Positions 26,093 to 34,844 of a stretch of 64,000 nucleotides of DNA are shown here, one piece after another. Position 1 is the first letter of the stretch. The number at the start of each line of letters is the position of its first letter. The translations under genes were made by a program, and so were the position numbers. Under the pieces are notes generated by a model that saw nothing but the letters and a program-made list of their open reading frames with translations, had not been told where the DNA came from and searched no databases. The stretch is taken from NCBI GenBank assembly GCA_021828375.1, contig JAKARS010000004.1, positions 21,920 through 85,919 of the forward strand, given 5' to 3'. The stretch comes from Nitrospirota bacterium (GTDB lineage Bacteria > Nitrospirota > Leptospirillia > Leptospirillales > Leptospirillaceae).

Positions 26093-27328
26093 ATGCCCTA
26101 CATAAAGCACACTCTCTCAAATGGGCTTGCCGTTTACAGCGATCCCGTCACCTCCTCCCGCTCAGCCGCCATTGGTGTCTGGGTGCGGGCCGGCTCCCGT
26201 TACGAGTCTCCCAAGGAGGCCGGTATGACCCATTTTCTGGAGCACATGTGCTTTAAGGGGACCCCCTCCCGCAATGCCCAGGAGATTGCCAACGAGATGG
26301 ACTTCCTGGGAGGGGAGATGAACGCCTTTACCTCCCAGGAGATGACCTGCTTCTATGCCCATCTTCTGACAGAAAATGTCTCCCGGGCCGCCCTTCTCCT
26401 GGGGGATCTCCTCACCCGATCAACCTTTGATGGAGAGGAGCTCGATCGGGAGAGGGGGGTTGTGATCGAGGAGATTGCAGAGTCCCGCGACGACCCGGAC
26501 GATCTTGTGACCCAGAACCTCTATGAGGCCCACTTTGGGGCCCATCCCCTGTCCCGCCCGATTCTGGGAACGGAAGAGTCCCTCTCCTCTTTCTCCCGCG
26601 AGGATGTTCAGAGTTACTTCCGGCGGAACTACCATTCCGGTTCGATGTTTGTGACCGTTTCCGGTCGATTTTCCTGGCCCTCCCTCCGGGAGTCCCTCGA
26701 GCAGGCCTTCTCCGATCTTCCCTTGGCACCTAGCCAAAGGACGGAAGACGGATCCGCGTTTCTCCCGGCCTATGGAAAGACGCAAAAGGAGAAAAAGCTG
26801 GAGCAGGTCCATGTGGCCATCGGGATGCCGGGCCTTCCTGTGGCCCACCCGGATCAGACGCTCCTTCGTCTTTTGAATGTCCATCTTGGGGGAGGAATGA
26901 GCTCGCGTCTTTTCCAGGAGGTTCGGGAGAAGAGAGGGCTCGCCTATTCGGTCTATTCCACCGGGCAATCCTTTGCCGATGGGGGGCTGGTCAGGATTTC
27001 GGCCTCGACGCGTCCCTCCAAGAAGCGGGAGCTTTTGGAGATTCTCGGAGAGGAAATTGCCCGCCTTGAATCGGTTCCCTTGACGGACGAGGAGCTCTCC
27101 CGAGCGAAGAATCAGGTGAAATCCTCACTTCTTTTGGGGCTTGAGTCCATTGGAACCCGGATGAACAAGATGGGCCGGGATATCCTTTATTGGGGGGAAG
27201 AGGTTCCGGTGGAAACCATTGAGGCGAGGATCGATTCCGCCACCCCGGAGGATATCCTTCGTCTGGCGCGGGCGCAGGGCTTTTCCGCGTCCCGTTCCCT
27301 TTCCGTTCTGGGTCCGGAGAAGGAATAA
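26093..27328 (+). CDS. M16-family zinc metallopeptidase (processing-protease type)
   Basis: 411 residues. The inverted zinc motif HFLEH (residues 47-51, in MTHFLEHMCFKGT) and the downstream glutamate in RGVVIEEIAESRDDP are those of active M16B peptidases such as YmxG/PqqL and the mitochondrial processing peptidase beta chain. The inactive-lobe signature QEVREKRGLAYSVYS near 275 completes the two-lobe clamshell. There is no signal peptide, so it is likely cytoplasmic. Its stop overlaps the pdxJ start (TAATG), and it opens a tight plus-strand operon. Confidence 0.93.
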   Translation: MPYIKHTLSNGLAVYSDPVTSSRSAAIGVWVRAGSRYESPKEAGMTHFLEHMCFKGTPSRNAQEIANEMDFLGGEMNAFTSQEMTCFYAHLLTENVSRAALLLGDLLTRSTFDGEELDRERGVVIEEIAESRDDPDDLVTQNLYEAHFGAHPLSRPILGTEESLSSFSREDVQSYFRRNYHSGSMFVTVSGRFSWPSLRESLEQAFSDLPLAPSQRTEDGSAFLPAYGKTQKEKKLEQVHVAIGMPGLPVAHPDQTLLRLLNVHLGGGMSSRLFQEVREKRGLAYSVYSTGQSFADGGLVRISASTRPSKKRELLEILGEEIARLESVPLTDEELSRAKNQVKSSLLLGLESIGTRMNKMGRDILYWGEEVPVETIEARIDSATPEDILRLARAQGFSASRSLSVLGPEKE

Positions 27329-28089
27329 TGCTCGGAAAGCCTGCCCTTCCCATTCGCCTGGGTGTCAACATTGACCATGTTGCCACCTTGCGTCAGGCTC
27401 GGGGCGAGTTTGATCCGGACCCCCTCTTTGCGGCTCATCTTGCCCGTCTGGCAGGCGCCGATCAAATCGTTCTTCATGTTCGTGAAGATCGTCGGCATGC
27501 CAATGAGAGCGATCTTCGCCGCCTTCGGGAAACATCCTCCCTTCCCCTCAATCTCGAGATGGCGCTCTCCCCCGAGATGGAGCTTATGGCCATTTCCCAT
27601 CGCCCTGAACGGGTGACTCTCGTGCCAGAAAAACGCCAGGAGCGGACCACCGAAGGAGGCCTTGTTTTGGACGAGAGTTTTCTCGGCCGATTGCGTCCCT
27701 TTGTTGCCCGCTGTCGGGACGCAGGGATCCGGGTCTCCCTTTTCATGGACCCTGATCCTGAGATGGTTGCCCGTGCGGAGGGAACCGGAGTGGATCAGGT
27801 GGAGATCCATACGGGTCCCTATGCCCGGGCCTTCGGCGGAGCGGGGGAGGGAGGGGCCCTGCAGGATCTTGTCCGCACCGCTGAGGTCCTCCATCGTATG
27901 GGGCTTCTGGTGGCGGCGGGACACGGCCTCACCGTCCACAATCTTCCGGCTGTTCTAGCTCTTCCCCATCTTTCGGAAGTGAACATTGGCCACAGTATCG
28001 TGGCCCGGGCCGTTCTTCTGGGAATGCCGGAGGCCGTGGGAGAAGTCAGAAGACTGCTCCTTCCCTCCTGGCAAGGAGAGAGGCCATGA
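27328..28089 (+). CDS. pdxJ: pyridoxine 5'-phosphate synthase
   Basis: 253 residues, a TIM barrel. The sequence carries GVNIDHVATLRQARG, VREDRRHANESDLRRLRE, NLEMALSPEM and VTLVPEKRQERTTEGGLV, all hallmark PdxJ motifs. It condenses 3-amino-2-oxopropyl phosphate with 1-deoxy-D-xylulose 5-phosphate to pyridoxine 5'-phosphate in vitamin B6 synthesis. It sits directly before acpS, overlapping it by four bases, an arrangement also seen in proteobacteria. Confidence 0.97.
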   Translation: MLGKPALPIRLGVNIDHVATLRQARGEFDPDPLFAAHLARLAGADQIVLHVREDRRHANESDLRRLRETSSLPLNLEMALSPEMELMAISHRPERVTLVPEKRQERTTEGGLVLDESFLGRLRPFVARCRDAGIRVSLFMDPDPEMVARAEGTGVDQVEIHTGPYARAFGGAGEGGALQDLVRTAEVLHRMGLLVAAGHGLTVHNLPAVLALPHLSEVNIGHSIVARAVLLGMPEAVGEVRRLLLPSWQGERP

Positions 28090-28472
28090 TTGTGGGCGTG
28101 GGGGTCGATCTTGTGCGCATTGACCGGATTGGCCGCCTTCTTGATCGCTACGGATCACGCTTTGCCAGGAAGGTCTTCACGCCCACAGAGTGGACGGAGT
28201 CAGGGGGAAGGGCGTCTCACCTGGCGGGACGATTTGCCGTCAAGGAGGCCGTTCTCAAGGCCTTGGGGACCGGCCTCTCCGGAGGGATCGCCTGGCATGA
28301 TGTGGAGACTCTCTCCCGAGAATCCGGGGCTCCCGAGGTGCGGACCTCCGGCGTCGTCCGATCACTCCTGGAAAGAAAGGGACCCGTTTGCATCTGGGCC
28401 TCCATTAGCCATGAGCGGGAGAATGCGGTCGCAATGGTCATACTCGAAGGAGGGGACCGGTGCGTGTCGTAA
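28086..28472 (+). CDS. acpS: holo-[acyl-carrier-protein] synthase
   Basis: 128 residues. The magnesium-binding GVDLVRIDRI at the N-terminus and the RFAVKEAVLKALGTG motif identify AcpS, which transfers 4'-phosphopantetheine from CoA to ACP. The final ISHERENAVAMVILEG strand completes the fold. It overlaps pdxJ by four bases and the next gene by 13 bases, indicating close translational coupling. FabI, another fatty-acid gene, lies in the same long operon at 35950. Confidence 0.96.
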   Translation: MIVGVGVDLVRIDRIGRLLDRYGSRFARKVFTPTEWTESGGRASHLAGRFAVKEAVLKALGTGLSGGIAWHDVETLSRESGAPEVRTSGVVRSLLERKGPVCIWASISHERENAVAMVILEGGDRCVS

Positions 28473-30091
28473 CGCCCGAGGAGATGCGTGAGCTTGACGG
28501 GCGAGCCACCCGGGAGTTTGGGATTCCGGAAGAGATCCTGATGGAACGGGCGGGTATGGCCGTGGCAATTGCCTGCCGGGAGATTCTGGGGGCTCCGGCG
28601 GAGGTCTCCCGCCACATCGTTGCGGTGGTGGGCGGGGGCCACAATGGAGGAGATGCCCTTGTGGCCCTTCGTGATCTGGTTTCTCGGGGATACCCCGCCG
28701 CCATCGTCCTGATGGGATCCGAAAAGCCTCCATCCCAGGCGGTCAGCCGGGAGCTGGACCGTCTGGCCCGAATGGGGGTTGTTCCCACCCAGGGTGTCGA
28801 CTCCTCCTTCCGTCACCGGATCTCTCACGCCGCTCTCCTAGTCGACGGCCTCTTCGGAACGGGATTTCGGGGGGGATCGCTGAGCCGGGAGGCTCGGGAG
28901 CTGATCGTTGCCATGAATCGGGCGGCGGACAGCGGGATTCCCGTCGTCTGCGTCGATATCCCGTCGGGTGTCAATGGGACGACCGGCGCCGTCTCGGATG
29001 TGGCGGTCCGAGGAAGAAGGACGGTGACCTTCGGCGCTCCGAAATGGGGTCTGCTGTGCGATCCGGGCACCCGGTATGCCGGCGACATCTATCTCTCTCC
29101 CATTGGCTTTCCCCGAAATCTTCGGGACGGAGGTCAGCTTTCCTGTCTCCTTCCCCATGAAGCCAACGAGCTCCTTCCTGTCCGTCCTCCCGCAGTCCAC
29201 AAGGGAGAGGCCGGCCACGTTCTCGTTGCCGGAGGGTCTCCCGGAAAATCGGGATCGGTTCTGCTGGCCGCCCGAGGAGCCCTTCGCTCGGGGGCGGGGC
29301 TTGTCACGGTCCTCTGGGACCGCTCCTTTGGGGAGGCCGCCGCCTCTCTTCCCGAAATCATGACGTTTCCGGTCGATTTCGCCACCCTCTCTCCCCGGGA
29401 GGTTTTTCGCTTCCTCCCCCGGATGGATGCCGTGGCCTGTGGACCCGGCGTGGAGGAAGCCTTTGGGGGACGGGCCCTCGTGGAATCCCTGCTTACTGAC
29501 TATCCGGGACCTCTGGTGGGCGATGCCGGAGTCTTCGATCTCTTTGCCGGGAATCCCGAAAAGATGGCCTCATCAAGACGTGGTCCCCTGGTCTTGACTC
29601 CCCATCCGGGAGAGATGGGGCGGCTTCTTGGCCGGGACACGGCCACCATTGTCTCCGATCCTCTTGGATCTGTCCGGGAGGCGGCCGCGCGAACCGGGGC
29701 CGTGGTTCTTCTTAAGGGAGCCCGGACGCATGTTGCCCATCCCGACGGCAGGGTCTCGATCAACCTGACAGGGGATCCTGTGATGGCCGGGGCCGGGATG
29801 GGCGATGTCCTGACCGGGATCATTGCCACATTCCTGGGGCAGGGGCTCGCTCCTTTCGACGCTGCCCGCCTTGGCGCCTTTTTCCATGGACGGGCCGGAG
29901 AGCTTCTGGGGACCACGTCGACCCGAGGAAGGCTGGCTTCGGAGCTGGCAGATCTTCTTCCCGTGATCCTCTCCCCGGTCGGCGGAACAGCCCATCAGAC
30001 CCCCGGGTTCAATCGATCCCAGGATCCTGCGCTTTTCTGGCCCTTTCCCGCACCCTGTCCGCCCTCGGCCTCTTTCGGAGGGCGGCAGTGA
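28460..30091 (+). CDS. nnrDE: bifunctional NAD(P)H-hydrate epimerase / ADP-dependent dehydratase
   Basis: 543 residues from GTG with AGGAGGGG upstream. The N-terminal YjeF epimerase domain (about 1-215) includes GGGHNGGDALVALRDL and DGLFGTGFRG. The C-terminal ribokinase-like dehydratase domain (about 230-500) has GSPGKSGSVLLAARGALRSGAG, LTPHPGEMGRLLG, VLLKGARTHV and GDPVMAGAGMGDVLTG, the nucleotide-binding glycine loop. The enzyme repairs hydrated NADH and NADPH. The last 40 residues are Pro-rich and extend beyond the family. It overlaps the UDG start by four bases. Confidence 0.95.
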   Translation: MRVVTPEEMRELDGRATREFGIPEEILMERAGMAVAIACREILGAPAEVSRHIVAVVGGGHNGGDALVALRDLVSRGYPAAIVLMGSEKPPSQAVSRELDRLARMGVVPTQGVDSSFRHRISHAALLVDGLFGTGFRGGSLSREARELIVAMNRAADSGIPVVCVDIPSGVNGTTGAVSDVAVRGRRTVTFGAPKWGLLCDPGTRYAGDIYLSPIGFPRNLRDGGQLSCLLPHEANELLPVRPPAVHKGEAGHVLVAGGSPGKSGSVLLAARGALRSGAGLVTVLWDRSFGEAAASLPEIMTFPVDFATLSPREVFRFLPRMDAVACGPGVEEAFGGRALVESLLTDYPGPLVGDAGVFDLFAGNPEKMASSRRGPLVLTPHPGEMGRLLGRDTATIVSDPLGSVREAAARTGAVVLLKGARTHVAHPDGRVSINLTGDPVMAGAGMGDVLTGIIATFLGQGLAPFDAARLGAFFHGRAGELLGTTSTRGRLASELADLLPVILSPVGGTAHQTPGFNRSQDPALFWPFPAPCPPSASFGGRQ

Positions 30092-30843
30092 AAGAGGGGC
30101 ATCCCCTTGATGGACCGGAAGGTCTGGCCGTTTATCTCCGCTACCTCCAGGAAACGGTGCCGGACCTGGCATTGCTGCGCCCTTCCGCTGAAACGGGCGA
30201 AATCCGAATGGCCGGTGGACCGAGGCCCGGAATCCCTCCTTCCTCATCCTTGTCGGGGGGATCTCCTCTGGGGGAGTCCGGGTCGTTGGAGTCCCTTGCC
30301 AAGGTAGTTTCGGAGTGTCGCCTCTGTGTTCTCTCCTCCACCCGAACCTTCGCTGTGTTTGGCGAAGGGAACCCCGATGCCCGTCTCATGTTCGTGGGGG
30401 AGGGTCCGGGAGCTGACGAAGATGCTTCAGGACGCCCCTTCGTCGGACGGGCGGGAGAGCTTCTGACTCGGATGATTGCGGCCATGGGGTATCGGCGAGA
30501 GGATGTATATATTGCCAATGTGGTGAAATGCCGTCCTCCGGGAAACCGGGTTCCGGAGGAGAGTGAACGCGCCTCCTGTCTCCCGTATCTCAAGCGCCAG
30601 ATCGGACTGATTTCGCCCAAGGCCATGGTTCTGCTCGGTCAGACGGCCGCCGTCTCCCTTCTCTCCCGAAATGAAGGCATCTCTCGCTTGAGGGGGCGGG
30701 AGACGAGCCTTCCGGAGTTCCCGGGGATTCGGGTGATGCCGACCTATCATCCGGCCTATCTTCTTCGCAATCCGGCGGCCAAGGCACAGGTATGGGAGGA
30801 CTTGCAGCAGGTCATGGGGTGGCTGGGGAAGGAGAGGGGATGA
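30088..30843 (+). CDS. type 4 uracil-DNA glycosylase (iron-sulfur)
   Basis: 251 residues from GTG. The catalytic core has GEGPGADEDASGRPFVGRAG and the C-terminal MPTYHPAYLLRNP motif of family 4 UDG. The four cluster cysteines fit: CRLC near 72-75, then C in NVVKCRPPGNR and in ERASC. It excises uracil arising from cytosine deamination. An N-terminal extension of about 65 residues, Pro/Ser-rich, precedes the core; this is common in bacterial members. It is in an operon with mutS, so two repair genes are together. Confidence 0.93.
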   Translation: MKEGHPLDGPEGLAVYLRYLQETVPDLALLRPSAETGEIRMAGGPRPGIPPSSSLSGGSPLGESGSLESLAKVVSECRLCVLSSTRTFAVFGEGNPDARLMFVGEGPGADEDASGRPFVGRAGELLTRMIAAMGYRREDVYIANVVKCRPPGNRVPEESERASCLPYLKRQIGLISPKAMVLLGQTAAVSLLSRNEGISRLRGRETSLPEFPGIRVMPTYHPAYLLRNPAAKAQVWEDLQQVMGWLGKERG

Positions 30844-31112
30844 ATCTGGCATTCTTGATCATAGTGGGTGTGTTGGGCTGGATTTTCATGATGGAAAACG
30901 ACCAGCAGCACATCATGATCGTGCTCCCTGGCTCGGGGCAGGTCGGCCCCTTTTCTGTGGGTGTCGTGATTCTGGGGGCATTTTTGGCAGGGGTTCTCCT
31001 GTGCTATCTGGGGGGAGGACTTTCGCGCCTCCTCTCCCGCGCCAAGGCCAAAAAGCCGCCTTCTGCGGGTCGAGGCGGGGGGCACTCCGATGGTGGCCAT
31101 GACGGCCACTGA
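30840..31112 (+). CDS. LapA-like (DUF1049) membrane protein
   Basis: 90 residues from an ATG overlapping the UDG stop (ATGA). Two membrane helices (about 2-17 and 34-55) enclose a short region with EN and QHIMIVLPG, the layout of LapA/DUF1049 proteins, which take part in lipopolysaccharide assembly in E. coli. The tail is Gly/His-rich (HSDGGHDGH) and might bind metal. The last 23 bases overlap mutS. The family call rests on architecture and a weak motif match. Confidence 0.6.
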   Translation: MNLAFLIIVGVLGWIFMMENDQQHIMIVLPGSGQVGPFSVGVVILGAFLAGVLLCYLGGGLSRLLSRAKAKKPPSAGRGGGHSDGGHDGH

Positions 31113-33669
31113 CGGAGGAACCGAGGCCGCTCCCTCGGCCTTTACCTATCCCGATACCCCGCTCTTCCGGCAGTATCTGGGACTTCGGAAGGAAGCCGGG
31201 GAGGCGATTCTTTTTTTTCGGCTGGGCGATTTCTTCGAGCTCTTCGGAGAGCAGGCCGAACTCGCCTCCCGATTGTTGGGGGTGACCCTCACAAGCCGTG
31301 ACAAGAGCCGTCCGGATCCTCTGCCCATGTGCGGCATCCCGGCCAAGAGCCTCGACATGTACCTCCCGAAGCTCATTCATGCCGGCTATTCCGTGGCCAT
31401 CGCCGAGCAGGCGACCCAGGAATCGGACCCCTCCGGTCTTTTCCCTCGAAAGATTGTCAGAACAGTGACCCGCTTTACCCTTCTCGAGGACCCCTCCCGG
31501 GAGGAGGGGGCTCCTCAGAATGGTGTGGCCGTTGTTCGGCGAGGAGAGGCCTGGGGAGCGGCGGTCCTCGACCTCACAAGTGGCCGGATTGCGGTCTGGG
31601 CCTCTGAAAACCCCTCCGACCGGGACCTTCTTCTGGATTTTCTGGGACGCAAGGAGGCGCGACAGCTGGTTGTCGAATCCAGTGAAATCGCCGCAGAGTT
31701 TCCGGGAATTCCCTCACTGGTTCACTCAAGGCTGGCCCCTTTCGACCTCTCCGGATCCCTTCCCCCCTCCTACCGTCTTCCCGAGCTTCCCGAGGTCTCC
31801 CGGGATGCCGTCAGACTTCTCTTCGGTTTTCTGTCCGACTACGAAAAAACTGTCCTGGGCCACCTTCGGGGGGTTGTCCTTGAAGGGGCCGGCAATTCTC
31901 TGGCCCTCGATCGCTGGACGATCCGCCACCTCGACATCCTTCCCCGGGAGGGGATGGGGCAGGAAAGAGGAAGGGCAGCGAGCCTCGTCTCCCTCCTCGA
32001 TCGCTGCCGGACTCCTCCGGGGAGCCGGATGCTCCGCTCCTGGCTCCTCGCCCCTGAGGCCGATGTTAACGAGGTCCTTTCGCGGCACCGGGTAATCCGG
32101 GGCTTTGACGAAAGACCTCGCCTTTCGGATCGGGTGGATAAGGTCCTGGGAGGGGTGGGAGACCTTGAGCGCATTCTCGCCCGGATTGCCATGGGCAACC
32201 GTCTTCACCGGGATCTCCCCGAGTTTCGCCAATCCTTTTTCTCGGCCCTTGATCTTCTCGATGTGGAGGGGCTCGAAGAGCTCTTTCCCGGCTATGGGCG
32301 GGAGTTCGGACTGAGGCTCCACACCGCCCCCCTTCGGGATCTCCTGGCCCGGGCCATCGTCGACGATCCTCCCCCCGTGCTGGGGGAGGGGCCCATCATC
32401 CGGGACGAGTTCGACGAGGCTCTCTCAGGTTACCGCCGGATCGAATCCGAAGGAGACCGCTTCATCTCCTCCCTCGAGGAGCGGGAGCGTTCCCGGACAG
32501 GGGTGGAGACTCTCCGGATCCGCTACAACCAGGTGGCCGGATACTATATCGAGGTGTCGAAGGCTCAGGCCCAGAAGATGCCGGCCGACTACCTTCGAAA
32601 GCAGACCCTGACAAATTCCGAGCGGTTCACTCTCCCCGAACTGGTCTCCTTCGAAGGCAGCCTCCGGGAGGCCCGATCCAGAGTCCTGGCACGGGAGGCC
32701 GAAATCCTTGGGGAGCTTGGGCGGGAGGTCCTCGCCCAGAGAGAGGGCATCCATCTTCTCTCCGACTTCGTCGCCCGGGTTGATGTCCTGCTCTCCTTTT
32801 TCGAAATTGGCCGAAAGATGCGCTATGCCCTTCCCGATTTCGTTCCGGAGGGAGAGCCTCTGGTGATCAGGAATGGCCGCCATCCCGTCCTTGAGGCTCG
32901 CATGGCCCCCGAGCCGTTCATGCCCAACGATACCGATCTGATGGCGGGTGAATTCATCGTCCTGACCGGTCCAAACATGGCCGGAAAATCCACCTACATG
33001 CGGCAGGTGGCCCTCATTGTTCTCATGGCCCATGCCGGCGCTCCTGTGCCGGCAGACGAGGCACGGATCCCTCGCACCGACCGGATCATCGCCCGGGTGG
33101 GAGCCCAGGACAACATTCTTGAGGGTGCCTCAACCTTCATGGTCGAAATGCAGGAAGTCGCCAGAATCCTGAGCTCGGCGACCCCCCAAAGCCTCGTTCT
33201 TCTTGATGAGGTGGGACGAGGAACCGCCACCTTCGACGGAATGGCCATTGCCTGGGCGGTAAGCGAGTTCATTCATGACAGGATCCAGAGCCGGACTTTC
33301 TTTGCCACCCATTATCACGAGCTCTCCGAGCTGGCAAGGCGCCGGGAAAGGGTCAGAAACCAGACTGTTCGCGTCTCCATCCGACAGGGGAGGCCCCTCT
33401 TTGAGCATCGCATCGTCGATGGGCGCGCGGAGCAGTCTTACGGGATCGAGGTGGCGAGGCTCGCGGGGCTCCCGGAAGAGGTGGTGGGACGGGCCTCCGA
33501 GATCCTCGGTTTTTGGGAGGGAGGGCCCAAGAAGACGGTCCTCCCGAAGGAGAGGACCCTTCCTCCCGATCGGGATTTTTCCATGCCGCTCTTTTCCTGG
33601 AAGCGGCGACTGGAACAAAAAAAAGGGGAGGAAATGACCGAAGTGAATGAGAGGGAGGGGGAAGAGTGA
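31090..33669 (+). CDS. mutS: DNA mismatch repair protein MutS
   Basis: 859 residues, MutS1 length. The mismatch-recognition domain starts with RQYLGLRKEAGEAILFFRLGDFFELF, where FFELF corresponds to the usual FYELF Phe-x-Glu site. Connector, core and clamp regions follow. The ATPase has Walker A GPNMAGKST, Walker B LVLLDEVGRGTATFDG and the FFATHYHEL His motif. The C-terminal tail after SMPLFSWK is short and charged, without an obvious beta-clamp motif. MutL is not in the window. The ATG lies within lapA, and its stop overlaps the next start (GTGA). Confidence 0.97.
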   Translation: MVAMTATDGGTEAAPSAFTYPDTPLFRQYLGLRKEAGEAILFFRLGDFFELFGEQAELASRLLGVTLTSRDKSRPDPLPMCGIPAKSLDMYLPKLIHAGYSVAIAEQATQESDPSGLFPRKIVRTVTRFTLLEDPSREEGAPQNGVAVVRRGEAWGAAVLDLTSGRIAVWASENPSDRDLLLDFLGRKEARQLVVESSEIAAEFPGIPSLVHSRLAPFDLSGSLPPSYRLPELPEVSRDAVRLLFGFLSDYEKTVLGHLRGVVLEGAGNSLALDRWTIRHLDILPREGMGQERGRAASLVSLLDRCRTPPGSRMLRSWLLAPEADVNEVLSRHRVIRGFDERPRLSDRVDKVLGGVGDLERILARIAMGNRLHRDLPEFRQSFFSALDLLDVEGLEELFPGYGREFGLRLHTAPLRDLLARAIVDDPPPVLGEGPIIRDEFDEALSGYRRIESEGDRFISSLEERERSRTGVETLRIRYNQVAGYYIEVSKAQAQKMPADYLRKQTLTNSERFTLPELVSFEGSLREARSRVLAREAEILGELGREVLAQREGIHLLSDFVARVDVLLSFFEIGRKMRYALPDFVPEGEPLVIRNGRHPVLEARMAPEPFMPNDTDLMAGEFIVLTGPNMAGKSTYMRQVALIVLMAHAGAPVPADEARIPRTDRIIARVGAQDNILEGASTFMVEMQEVARILSSATPQSLVLLDEVGRGTATFDGMAIAWAVSEFIHDRIQSRTFFATHYHELSELARRRERVRNQTVRVSIRQGRPLFEHRIVDGRAEQSYGIEVARLAGLPEEVVGRASEILGFWEGGPKKTVLPKERTLPPDRDFSMPLFSWKRRLEQKKGEEMTEVNEREGEE

Positions 33670-34844
33670 TCCAAGAGGAACCAAGCATGAGCGAAGGGGG
33701 AGCCGATCCTCTGGAGAGCCTCGAGGCGATTCTCCGATCGGGGACTCCCGATCAGGTTCTTGCCGAAGGGATGAAGATCAATCAGCTTCCCGACATTCTC
33801 GACTTTCTTGCCGAAGAGGGCGAGCTTTCCTCTTTGGCGGATCTTCCGGCCATGACCCCCGCCTGGTCCCTTTTTATTCGGAACTATCTGGAGATGTCCC
33901 ACGACCGGTTCGATCTGGAGAGTGAGGGGGAGGATCCTTCCCAGGAGAAGGCTGTCTTTGGCTTGGGAATCATTCTTGATCTCGACCGCCCTCTTCCGCC
34001 CCGCATGACCCTCGAGGCGTTGGCGCCGCTGGCCCGGCTGGTGGAGACGATCCTCTCCCCTGAGGGTTCGGGAGCGGAGGTCTTTCTCCACCCCCGGATA
34101 CTGTCGTTTGCAGATCTTTATACTTTTTCGTATGATTCAAGGCGCGGGTTTGTGGACGAACGCATGACCTTCGGCTTCTCCATGGATTCCTCCGGATCTC
34201 TTGACCGAGTTCCCCTGATGAACGGGGATGCGCCCTTCGGGGACTGGGACGAGCCGGCAGAGAGTCTCCTGGCTCCGAATGATCCGATCCGACGCGCCTT
34301 CGGGAAGACTCTCGACAATGGACGGGGGGCGATTGTGGGGCTGGTCCGGATGACTCCTCCCGAAGAAGAGGAGTGGGGCGATTTCATTGATCGTCGTTTT
34401 TCCTCGGAAATTGGAGAGGCGATGGGAACCCTTGTGGCTCAGATCTTCGACCTCTCCGCGCCGTTTGCCGGGGAGGATGAGGGGGGGGAGGGGGGCCAGG
34501 TCTCCCTTGTTCCCTGGTCGATCCTTCTTCCGATGGGGGTGACCATCGAGATGGGCGCCTTCCTTTCGGAGGTTGTTGAAAATCAGAAAGATTCCGGGAA
34601 AAAGGGCAAGGATGTCCGGAAGAGCCTGGATATTACCCCGGTTTGGCGTGACGGGACGCTCATGGCCGAGCTGGATGTCTCTGTCCCGGGCAAGGGACCG
34701 GCAAAGTTTCCTGTGGTTGATGACTATGTGGCTGGCTTCATGGAAAACTACGTTCCGGAAATTGTGCAGTCGATGATGGGGCTGACGGTTCGATGGAACA
34801 AGAAAAAAGGCGGGGGGAGATTCCTCTCGCTGGGAGTGCTCTGA
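33666..34844 (+). CDS. unknown acidic protein downstream of mutS
   Basis: 392 residues from GTG overlapping the mutS stop; an internal ATG at 33687 is an alternative start. The protein is soluble, strongly acidic in its N-terminal half, with no signal peptide or membrane helix. Recognisable segments are an N-terminal helical part (about 15-60), a middle mixed region with LGIILDLDRPLPPRMTLEALAPL, a GNG-like acidic linker (EDEGGEGGQ) and a C-terminal beta-rich part with DITPVWRDGTLMAELDVSV. I do not recognise a domain. Its position in the operon, overlapping mutS by 4 bp and the next gene by 52 bp, shows tight coupling. Confidence 0.7.
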   Translation: MIQEEPSMSEGGADPLESLEAILRSGTPDQVLAEGMKINQLPDILDFLAEEGELSSLADLPAMTPAWSLFIRNYLEMSHDRFDLESEGEDPSQEKAVFGLGIILDLDRPLPPRMTLEALAPLARLVETILSPEGSGAEVFLHPRILSFADLYTFSYDSRRGFVDERMTFGFSMDSSGSLDRVPLMNGDAPFGDWDEPAESLLAPNDPIRRAFGKTLDNGRGAIVGLVRMTPPEEEEWGDFIDRRFSSEIGEAMGTLVAQIFDLSAPFAGEDEGGEGGQVSLVPWSILLPMGVTIEMGAFLSEVVENQKDSGKKGKDVRKSLDITPVWRDGTLMAELDVSVPGKGPAKFPVVDDYVAGFMENYVPEIVQSMMGLTVRWNKKKGGGRFLSLGVL